A DNA stretch of 64,000 nucleotides from JBDXHU01 sp039989475 (lineage in GTDB: Bacteria > Pseudomonadota > Gammaproteobacteria > Pseudomonadales > Halieaceae): the NCBI GenBank assembly GCA_039989475.1, contig JBDXHU010000010.1:434001-498000 (forward strand), written 5' to 3'. The first letter of the stretch is position 1, and each line of letters opens with the position of its first letter. Below are positions 16,925 through 24,106 of the stretch, in pieces. A model generated the notes under the pieces. That model had not been told where the DNA came from, did no database searches, and worked only from the letters and a program-made list of their open reading frames with translations. The translations under genes were made by a program, and so were the position numbers.

Positions 16925-18273
16925 ATGCGAACACTATACCGCTCGCGGTGATCAACCCGGACGCTCCCGGTGACTCTCTGGAGGCAAAGCAGCCGCATAT
17001 TGATAACGGGGTTGAGTGCTACAGCAAAGACGGTTATTTCAGCCGTGAATACATGCAGCGTGAGTGGGAGAAGATCTGGACCCGCTCCTGGCTTATCGCC
17101 GGCGTCGAGTCAGATCTTCCGGAAACCGGGGACTATTTCCTGTTTGAGGTCGGTGATGAATCCATCATCGTGACTCGCGATGAGGAGGGTATCAAAGCCT
17201 TCTACAACGTGTGCAGTCACCGCGGCGCGAGGTTGGTGGTCGAGCAGCGCGGTAACAAGAAAGTATTTGTCTGCCCATTTCACGCCTGGAGTTTTCACAA
17301 CAATGGTGAATTGCGGCGCATTACCGATGAGGAAAGCTTTCAGCCTGAGGTGGTGGCACATCGGCCGGGTCTCACCGCCCTGGCCTGTGAAGTCCATGCG
17401 GGCATTGTTTTCATTAGTATGAACGAAAACCCGGCGCCGCTACTGGAGAGCATTGGGCTGCCCGAGGGCTACCTGGAGGCCTACCAGATTGATCAGATGA
17501 GAGTGGTGCGACACTCTCGCAGTGAATGGGGTGCCAACTGGAAAGTAGGGGTTGAGGCTTTTTACGAAAGCTACCACCTGCACGTGGTGCACCCGGAAAC
17601 CCGCGGCGTAATGGGCGACCTCAACGTGCAGTACGACCTGTATGCCAATGGTGCCAGTCGCATGATTGTGCCCTTGGGGCAGCTCAGCCCAAGGCAGCAG
17701 GATCAGGATACTGTCAATGAGGGACTGCAGGGGATGCTGCGGGACGCCGGGGTGGACCCGGAGGGCTTCGAGGGCACGGCCGCTGACGTGCGCCGGGCCA
17801 TCCAGCAGGGCAAACGTGAACGCGCGCAGCGCCTTGGGCTCGATTACTCGCGCTTTGTCGATGGTCAGTTGTCGGATAGCTGGGCCACCGGGATATTCCC
17901 TAATGTGCAGATCGGCTGCCACCCGGAAGCCATATTCCTGATGCAGTTCCTGCCGCACCCCACCGACCCTGAGCTGTTTTACTATGACACGATGACGCTG
18001 ATTTTCCCGGCCGATGACCCCGATTACTGCCCGCCCGCCTGGATGGGCTTACCCGAGGGGACTGATGTCAGTGGCAGGACGCGGCCCGATACCGAGCACT
18101 ACACACTGCAAGAAGACGCCAATCTTGGCCTGGTGTTGAGCCAGGACTCGGTATTGTTGCCGGTCGTACAGCAGGGAATGCGTTCGCGCGGATTCAAAGG
18201 CCAATTGTGGGGTGAGCAGGAGCAGCGCCTGCGACATTTTCACGTGGAACTGGAAAAACGACTGCAGGCGTAA
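16921..18273 (+). CDS. Rieske non-heme iron oxygenase, alpha subunit
   Basis: This 450-residue oxygenase has an N-terminal Rieske [2Fe-2S] site: C98-S-H100 with C118-P-F-H121. The mononuclear iron site is Y-H219-x4-H224 (ESYHLHVVH). It would hydroxylate the substrate using electrons from a ferredoxin and reductase, neither of which is encoded here. It may therefore borrow a general electron-transfer chain. No classical beta subunit is present; the NTF2-like protein at 12465 is the only beta-type candidate. It is the last gene of the operon, before the TonB receptor. Both aromatic-ring and aliphatic substrates are known in this family. Confidence 0.9.
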   Translation: MNANTIPLAVINPDAPGDSLEAKQPHIDNGVECYSKDGYFSREYMQREWEKIWTRSWLIAGVESDLPETGDYFLFEVGDESIIVTRDEEGIKAFYNVCSHRGARLVVEQRGNKKVFVCPFHAWSFHNNGELRRITDEESFQPEVVAHRPGLTALACEVHAGIVFISMNENPAPLLESIGLPEGYLEAYQIDQMRVVRHSRSEWGANWKVGVEAFYESYHLHVVHPETRGVMGDLNVQYDLYANGASRMIVPLGQLSPRQQDQDTVNEGLQGMLRDAGVDPEGFEGTAADVRRAIQQGKRERAQRLGLDYSRFVDGQLSDSWATGIFPNVQIGCHPEAIFLMQFLPHPTDPELFYYDTMTLIFPADDPDYCPPAWMGLPEGTDVSGRTRPDTEHYTLQEDANLGLVLSQDSVLLPVVQQGMRSRGFKGQLWGEQEQRLRHFHVELEKRLQA

Positions 18274-18299
18274 AAGTTCAGTATTTGTGCACAGCGCTT

Positions 18300-18344
18300 A
18301 CTTGACAAAAACAAGTAACATGTGCATTCTTGAATAAGATTCAA
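18300..18344 (+). promoter_or_regulatory. Promoter/operator region of the TonB receptor gene
   Basis: TTGACA at 18302-18307 is a perfect -35 hexamer, but the -10 region is poor (CATTCT after 17 bases). ACTTG-N7-CAAGT (18300-18316) forms a dyad over the -35. The palindrome TTGAATAAGATTCAA (18330-18344) follows, matching 14 of 15 bases of the site at 11594-11608. The weak -10 next to a palindrome suggests regulated expression. Confidence 0.55.
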
Positions 18345-18373
18345 AAACATAATAGTGAGTAAGGGAGCAAACC

Positions 18374-20854
18374 ATGAAAACCCGCAATCATTCCAACAGC
18401 TACAAAAACTGGCAGCGGTTCAAGACATCCCTGGCAGTAAGCCTGTTGCCGGCGATGGCATTGACCGCAGGTCCTGTGAGCGCGCAAGACTCTGCGACGC
18501 TGGAAGAAATTCTGGTTACAGCGACCCGCCGCGCTGAGACCGATATCCAGACAACGCCTGTAGCTGTGACGGCGGTGACGCCTGTCGAGATTGCACGGGT
18601 AGTACCGCGCGACCTCGGTGATATTTTGACCTACGCGCCCAACGTTATCAGCGGCAAGCAGCCCGCGTTTAACTCGGCAAACTTCGCCATACGTGGCGTC
18701 GGCCAGAACGGCATCATCCTGTATTTTGAGAACCAGGTGGGGGTGACTGTCGATGACTTTGTTATTCCCCATATCCAAACTGCCAATATTGAAATGCTGG
18801 ACATCGCGGCCGTTGAAATTCTGCGCGGCCCGCAGGGAACCTTGTTCGGTAAAAACACCACGGGTGGTGTGATTAACGTCAAAACCAATCGCCCGCAGTT
18901 GGAAGCAAATTCACTGAAATTCCGTGGCCAGGTGGCCGAGCACGGCCGCTACGAAGCGGAAGCCGTTGCCAACTTTGCCATCGGTGACAAGTTCGCGTTT
19001 CGCGGCGCCGGCTTGTACATGAAATCTGATGGATACTTCGAAAACGGTGCCGAGTATGGTCCCGTGGGCGACTTTGGGGTGGGCTATCCGCTCGTTGGCG
19101 CCACCGGCAAGGGTGACGGTGATGATGTCGGCGGCGACGATGTGTTCTCCGGGCGCTTCAAGGCGCGCTGGCAGCCCACGGATGCCATCGACGTTAACCT
19201 CGCTTATGAGATCGTTCGTGATGACGGCGACGCACCTCCTTCGGTGAATGATACCCCGCCCAACAGCGGCTACCTGTGGAATGCGCTGGGCTTCACCCGG
19301 GATAGCGGCAACCCGCTCAACAACGCGGCGTCCACGCTTCGCGATGACGTGCTGCTGAAGATGGATGATCGCGGTCACGATATCGACGTGGACGGCTACT
19401 ACATGAATGTCGATTGGGAGATCAATGATGATTACTCCCTGACCGCCTTTGCTGGCTACCGGGAGACGGACTCCTGGTTGCCCAGCACCTATACTGGCGA
19501 GGTAGGCCCGGTATCGCTGTTTGATGCCACCCGCCAGGACGAGCGTGACACCACGCAGTTTGAAGCGCGTATCGTGTCTGATCTCGACGGTCCGATTAAC
19601 TGGGTCGCTGGTGCCTTCTACCAGGAGGACGATACAGATTTCACCGTGTCGCAGGTGCTTGGCTTTGTTGATATGACCATCGATTCAGGGGCGACGTTCG
19701 GAAATCCGCTCTTCTTTAATGAAAACCCGCAGGTGCTATCCAATTCGCAGGACGCAAAGTCCTGGGCGGTTTACGCCGATGCCAGCTGGGAGATCAATGA
19801 ACAGTGGACAGTCAGCGGTGGCGTTCGTTACACCGACGAAGAAAAAGACTGGACCGGACGCAACCAGGTGTTCATTCAGGCACTGGATGGTGGCTTCGAC
19901 CCGAACTTCACCTGGCGTGAGCTGGGTGAGCCCCTCAATGCGGCGAATTACTCGCGTTGGCCTACCGGTGTCGTGAAGGATGACGAGGACTGGGATGAGA
20001 CCACCTGGCGTGCAACGATTGCTTACCAGGCCAATGACGATGTCTACGCCTATTTCAACTACGCGCGTGGCTTCAAGAGTGGCGGTTACAACGACCAGAC
20101 CGGTACCGGCGGTAACCCTATCGAACCAGAGCAGGCTCGGCCTACGGATCCTGAGACGGCCGATTCCTTTGAGCTCGGTGTGCGCACCGAATGGTTCGAA
20201 AACACGGTGCGGGCCAACGCCACCGCCTTCTATGTCACCTACGATGACTCCCAGCAGCAGTTGCTGGCGGAAATCGAAGCTGATCGCGACGGCGATGGTA
20301 TTAACGACAGCACCTTCCAGGAGACCCGCTTCTTCAACGCGGCGGAGATTAACGCCTACGGTGTTGAATTTGAGGGCACCTGGTTGGTCACTGACAACCT
20401 GACGGTACAGGGCAGTATCGGCTGGCTGGATTCAGAGTTTGATGAGTTCAAGGCTGACACCAACTTTGATGGAGTCATCGATACCGACCTCAGCAATAAC
20501 GATGTCGCCAGGGCACCTGACTGGACCTACAACGTGGACTTTATCTATGACCACCAGCTATTTGGTGGCAACCTGACCTGGGATCTCAACGTCAACTATG
20601 TTGATGAGGCGGTCTATGCCTACACCTCTGTCCCTTCAACGCCTGATGGCATCACGGATGACCGTACCCTGGTCAACGCTTCCGCCGTATTCAGGCCCGG
20701 AAAGGGTAACTGGTGGGTGCGCGCCTTCGGTAAAAACCTCACCGACGAGGAGTATCGCGTCGGTCAACTACCGGTGGCTAACCTGTGGGTAATGTCCTAT
20801 TACGGTGAACCCGTTACCTTCGGCATCGAGGGCGGTATGGACTTCGATTGGTAG
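18374..20854 (+). CDS. TonB-dependent outer-membrane receptor
   Basis: This 826-residue protein has a long signal peptide ending near AQDS (residue ~38) and a TonB-box-like EEILVTATRR just after it. A plug domain follows (RGVGQNG, VEILRGPQGTLFGKNTTGGVINV), then a beta-barrel that ends in the aromatic terminus MDFDW. It resembles the large receptors common in Halieaceae and sphingomonads that import hydrophobic or plant- and steroid-type compounds, not classic siderophore receptors. The ATG follows AAGGGAGC. It sits directly after the Rieske operon behind the shared palindrome, so it probably imports that pathway's substrate. A strong terminator follows at 20935. Confidence 0.93.
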   Translation: MKTRNHSNSYKNWQRFKTSLAVSLLPAMALTAGPVSAQDSATLEEILVTATRRAETDIQTTPVAVTAVTPVEIARVVPRDLGDILTYAPNVISGKQPAFNSANFAIRGVGQNGIILYFENQVGVTVDDFVIPHIQTANIEMLDIAAVEILRGPQGTLFGKNTTGGVINVKTNRPQLEANSLKFRGQVAEHGRYEAEAVANFAIGDKFAFRGAGLYMKSDGYFENGAEYGPVGDFGVGYPLVGATGKGDGDDVGGDDVFSGRFKARWQPTDAIDVNLAYEIVRDDGDAPPSVNDTPPNSGYLWNALGFTRDSGNPLNNAASTLRDDVLLKMDDRGHDIDVDGYYMNVDWEINDDYSLTAFAGYRETDSWLPSTYTGEVGPVSLFDATRQDERDTTQFEARIVSDLDGPINWVAGAFYQEDDTDFTVSQVLGFVDMTIDSGATFGNPLFFNENPQVLSNSQDAKSWAVYADASWEINEQWTVSGGVRYTDEEKDWTGRNQVFIQALDGGFDPNFTWRELGEPLNAANYSRWPTGVVKDDEDWDETTWRATIAYQANDDVYAYFNYARGFKSGGYNDQTGTGGNPIEPEQARPTDPETADSFELGVRTEWFENTVRANATAFYVTYDDSQQQLLAEIEADRDGDGINDSTFQETRFFNAAEINAYGVEFEGTWLVTDNLTVQGSIGWLDSEFDEFKADTNFDGVIDTDLSNNDVARAPDWTYNVDFIYDHQLFGGNLTWDLNVNYVDEAVYAYTSVPSTPDGITDDRTLVNASAVFRPGKGNWWVRAFGKNLTDEEYRVGQLPVANLWVMSYYGEPVTFGIEGGMDFDW

Positions 20855-20934
20855 CAGAAAATGTGTGGTGGGGGTGTTGCCTGAGATAATGGCACATCCT
20901 CAAGACGCTTGTTGTGTGGGTGTCTAACTAGTTG

Positions 20935-20959
20935 GGCCGGCGTTTGTCGGCCTTTTTTT
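20935..20959 (+). terminator. Rho-independent terminator after the TonB receptor
   Basis: GGCCG (20935-20939) pairs with CGGCC (20948-20952) around an 8-base loop and is followed directly by seven Ts (20953-20959). It separates the receptor gene from the PQQ-type gene. Confidence 0.8.
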
Positions 20960-21056
20960 GTAACGCCGGAAGTGGCCTATTCCAGGTACAGATATCATGC
21001 TGAAACGCTTGTTCATGCCAGCACTGGTTGATCCTCTCCGCTCGGTGGGAAGCCTG

Positions 21057-22886
21057 ATGCGCAGCTTCCTCTTCCTGTGTCTCTCTCTTTGTCTCGGTTT
21101 GTCCGGCGCCGCAGCGGCTGCCGATGGTGAAGCGCTCTATGCTAAACACTGTCAGCACTGTCATGGCGGCAAGGTCTCCAAGGCGCCCCCCATAAGCTTG
21201 TTACAGATCATGTCTGCCAGCTCCATTTACCGTGCCATCAGTGAAGGCGTAATGCGCGAGCAGGCCTCAGAACTTAAGCAGGCCGAACGGGTTGCCCTGG
21301 CCGAGTACCTGACCGGCCAGAAACTTGTGCAAGGTAAGTCTGCACCACCGGCGCCTGCCTGTAGTGTGGATGATGACTGGTTCAATTTCGAAGCCAGGCC
21401 CGACCAGGCCGGCTGGGGCATGGATCTGCGCAACCAACGCCGGGTGGCGCCCGAGGTGGCGGGTATTGGTGCTAAAGATCTCTCGCGAGCCGAGCTCAAA
21501 TGGGCCTTGGCATTTCCGGATGCCATTCGTGCGCGTTCACAGCCGGCAACCGCAGGCGGCGCCCTATTTGTGGGCAGCCAGAACGGTACTGTGTATGCGT
21601 TGGATCAGAACACGGGGTGTATACGCTGGACTTTTGAAACGGTGGCAGAAGTGCGTACCGCAATTATTGTTCAAGACTGGTCGCAAACGAAGCCTCCACA
21701 CAGGCCCTTGCTCTTTTTCGGTGACCTGGTCGGTAATGTCTACGCTGTTGACGCTCTTAGCGGGAAGCTGGCCTGGCGGGATAGGCCCGATGACCACCCC
21801 AGTCTCACCCTGACCGCCGCGCCGGCATTGCACGACGGTGTGTTGTATGTGCCGCTGTCCTCGCTCGAGGTTACTGCTGCCGCTGATCCGAGCTATGCCT
21901 GTTGTACTTTCCGGGGTGGAGTGGCCGCCTATGATGCCCTGTCGGGCAAGCTACTGTGGACCGGTTATACCATTGACAAGAAACCCACCATCGTCGGCAA
22001 GAACTCGGTAGGAACGCCCCGCATTGCACCCTCGGGGTCACCCGTGTGGAATACGCCGTCACTCGATATCAAGCGCGGTGTTATGTATGTCGGTACCGGC
22101 GAGAATTACTCGTCACCGGCGAATGACACCAGCGATGCCATCATCGCCCTGAGCCTGGACGATGGCCATATCGTCTGGAAGCAGCAGATGACGCCGGGCG
22201 ACGCCTGGAATATGGGTTGTGAGACCGAGCTGAAGATCAACTGTCCACCGGAAAACGGGCCCGACTATGACTTTGGTGCGGCGACCATAATCGCTCGCAC
22301 CAGCGCGGGCGATGAGCTGGTGATTGCCGGACAAAAATCTGGTGATGTATACGCGCTTGACCCGGACAATGGCGGTGCCGTGGTATGGCATCGCAAATTG
22401 GGCAGAGGCGGCATCCAGGGCGGTGTGCATTTTGGCATGGCGGTCGATGGTGATCTGCTGTACGTGCCGATGTCAGATTTCGACGGCGGGCCGCGATGGC
22501 CCGGCACCCCACATCCGGGCATGTTCGCCCTGGACCTGGCTACGGGTAAGACGCGCTGGTTTACCCCGGCTGTAGATGTCTGCCAGGGCCGGGAGTTTTG
22601 CCAGCCCGGTATTTCCGCACCCGCCACGGCAATCGAGGGGGGCGTGGTGGCAGGCGCCATGGATGGACATCTGCGGGCCTATGATCGGCTTACCGGCAAG
22701 GTGATCTGGGATGTCGACACGACACTCCCTGTTCCCACGCTAGACGGAAAAACCAGCCGCGGTGGTTCAATCGGTGGTAGCTCCGGCCCGGTATTCAAGG
22801 ATGGGATGTTGTTCATTAATTCGGGTTACGGTATCTATTTCCATATGCCGGGCAACGTCCTGCAGGCTTATGGTTTGAGTGAGTGA
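21057..22886 (+). CDS. Cytochrome c-PQQ beta-propeller dehydrogenase, PVA-dehydrogenase-like
   Basis: This 609-residue periplasmic protein has a signal peptide of about 22 residues and an N-terminal heme c domain (C32-x-x-C35-H36). A quinoprotein beta-propeller follows, with repeated ALD..TG blade motifs. The vicinal Cys pair C282-C283 (YACCTFRG) is the adjacent-disulfide hallmark of PQQ alcohol dehydrogenases. PGDAWNMGC and GPDYDFGA match polyvinyl-alcohol-dehydrogenase-type enzymes. It would oxidise an alcohol and pass electrons through its own heme. The ATG at 21057 is preferred over 20997 because GGTGGGA and a clean signal peptide follow from it. No PQQ biosynthesis genes are in the window. 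Confidence 0.85.
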   Translation: MRSFLFLCLSLCLGLSGAAAAADGEALYAKHCQHCHGGKVSKAPPISLLQIMSASSIYRAISEGVMREQASELKQAERVALAEYLTGQKLVQGKSAPPAPACSVDDDWFNFEARPDQAGWGMDLRNQRRVAPEVAGIGAKDLSRAELKWALAFPDAIRARSQPATAGGALFVGSQNGTVYALDQNTGCIRWTFETVAEVRTAIIVQDWSQTKPPHRPLLFFGDLVGNVYAVDALSGKLAWRDRPDDHPSLTLTAAPALHDGVLYVPLSSLEVTAAADPSYACCTFRGGVAAYDALSGKLLWTGYTIDKKPTIVGKNSVGTPRIAPSGSPVWNTPSLDIKRGVMYVGTGENYSSPANDTSDAIIALSLDDGHIVWKQQMTPGDAWNMGCETELKINCPPENGPDYDFGAATIIARTSAGDELVIAGQKSGDVYALDPDNGGAVVWHRKLGRGGIQGGVHFGMAVDGDLLYVPMSDFDGGPRWPGTPHPGMFALDLATGKTRWFTPAVDVCQGREFCQPGISAPATAIEGGVVAGAMDGHLRAYDRLTGKVIWDVDTTLPVPTLDGKTSRGGSIGGSSGPVFKDGMLFINSGYGIYFHMPGNVLQAYGLSE

Positions 22887-22913
22887 AAGGGCGCTGACCC
22901 CTTGGTTCCCTGA

Positions 22914-23084
22914 ATGCAGTGTATTCATAGCCGGGACATTCCAATCGTCCTCGCCACGGGCTTTAATCAGTCCGTGACGCCTGAACGTACAGAAAGTATT
23001 GGCATTAACGCGGTGCTGGTGAAGCCCTACCGTATGGGCAAGTTGGCAGACTCACTTCGGCAATTGCTGGATTCCGCCGTTTAA
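22914..23084 (+). pseudogene. Decayed receiver-domain fragment (C-terminal half)
   Basis: A 56-codon frame, too short for most gene finders, encodes the second half of a response-regulator receiver. IPIVLATGF is beta-4 with its conserved Thr, VLVKPY is beta-5 with the conserved Lys-Pro, and the closing helix is LADSLRQLL. The phosphoacceptor Asp half is missing; an in-frame stop lies immediately upstream (911-913 of the 22 kb block). It looks like the tail of a lost hybrid histidine kinase or regulator. Confidence 0.7.
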
Positions 23085-23142
23085 TAGACGCGCGCGCGTC
23101 TGGAGTATTAAACTAGGTCGCTCAGCGCAAAGGGCAAAATCG

Positions 23143-23610
23143 ATGGAAGGTTTTAACTGGCAGGATCTAGGCGCCATGGGCGAGATGTTCGGCGCCTTCG
23201 GCGTGCTGGCCTCAATTGTCTATTTTGCGACCGTGCTCAGGTTCAATGCCAACGTCACCCGCGATGCCACTACCTATAACCTGATGCAGCTGGCTATAAC
23301 CTTCCGCTCTGAATCCTACAAGGGCGACCTGGCTGAAATTCGCCTCAAGGCGGCAACCGGTGCCCAGCTAAATGACCTGGAGCTGCTGAAGTTCGAAGGT
23401 TACCTCTCGGCGTTGTTCGAGATGACCGAACTCATTTTCATGGCCTGGAGCAAGAAAAAGATCGACGACGAATATATGGAAGCCTGGGACAAACGCATCC
23501 ATGCGGCAATGTCGATGCCACGCATCAAGAACTTCTGGGCACGCACCAAGTCCGGCTACCGGCCCAGCTTCGCCAACTACGTTGATGCACTGGTCGAGAA
23601 TACTGCCTAA
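23143..23610 (+). CDS. Small single-pass membrane protein of unknown function
   Basis: This 155-residue protein has one N-terminal hydrophobic segment (about residues 10-32, MGEMFGAFGVLASIVYFATVL). A mostly helical, charged cytoplasmic part follows, rich in Glu, Lys and aromatic residues. I do not recognise a named family. Similar short proteins with an N-terminal GEMIGAIGVVISLIYLA-like helix are widespread in marine proteobacteria without an assigned role. It converges on the receiver gene at 23618 with a 7-base gap, and no operon partner is evident. Confidence 0.7.
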   Translation: MEGFNWQDLGAMGEMFGAFGVLASIVYFATVLRFNANVTRDATTYNLMQLAITFRSESYKGDLAEIRLKAATGAQLNDLELLKFEGYLSALFEMTELIFMAWSKKKIDDEYMEAWDKRIHAAMSMPRIKNFWARTKSGYRPSFANYVDALVENTA

Positions 23611-23617
23611 GGCGAAG

Positions 23618-24106
23618 CTACACGAAGACCAGCAATGACTCGGCCTGGCTCTTGGCCTCTTCCATACTCATTTCGCGGTCAGACAGGAGGCCATCGAGGA
23701 ACTTGACCGTCAGGTAGTTCTGGATGTGTATCTTCACCCGGGCCCTTACTATGGGCGGACTGACCGGCTTGTGGATATAATCAACGGCACCCACCTCCAG
23801 CCCGCGCTCTTCGTTTTCCACGTCGGTCATCGCTGTCACGAAGATAACCGGGATATCACGGGTCTTCTCATCGGCTTTAAGCGCGCGACAAACGTCAATA
23901 CCATCCATCTCCGGCATCATCATGTCCAGCAGAATCAGGTCGGGGGTTTGTGCGGCTGCCAGCTCCAGGGCTTTCTTGCCGCTGGTGGCTGCCGTGAGCA
24001 AGTAGCCATCTTGCAATATGCCCGAAAGAATCTGGATGTTGGTGGGTTCGTCGTCGACGATTAGCAGACGGTTCATTTCTCCCGTGTTATCTGGTCTTGT
24101 GTTCAT
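23618..24106 (-). CDS. Stand-alone response-regulator receiver protein
   Basis: This 162-residue receiver has the acidic pair DD, the phosphoacceptor D61 in LLDMMMPEMDG, Thr in VFVTAM and Lys in YIHKP. After the receiver only about 35 residues remain (a coiled helix), with no DNA-binding or enzymatic output. It overlaps the hybrid kinase by four bases (ATGA), so it is almost certainly the kinase's partner. It would receive phosphate from the kinase's HPt domain or act as a phosphate sink or a protein-protein switch. The target is not encoded nearby. Confidence 0.9.
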   Translation of the reverse strand: MNTRPDNTGEMNRLLIVDDEPTNIQILSGILQDGYLLTAATSGKKALELAAAQTPDLILLDMMMPEMDGIDVCRALKADEKTRDIPVIFVTAMTDVENEERGLEVGAVDYIHKPVSPPIVRARVKIHIQNYLTVKFLDGLLSDREMSMEEAKSQAESLLVFV

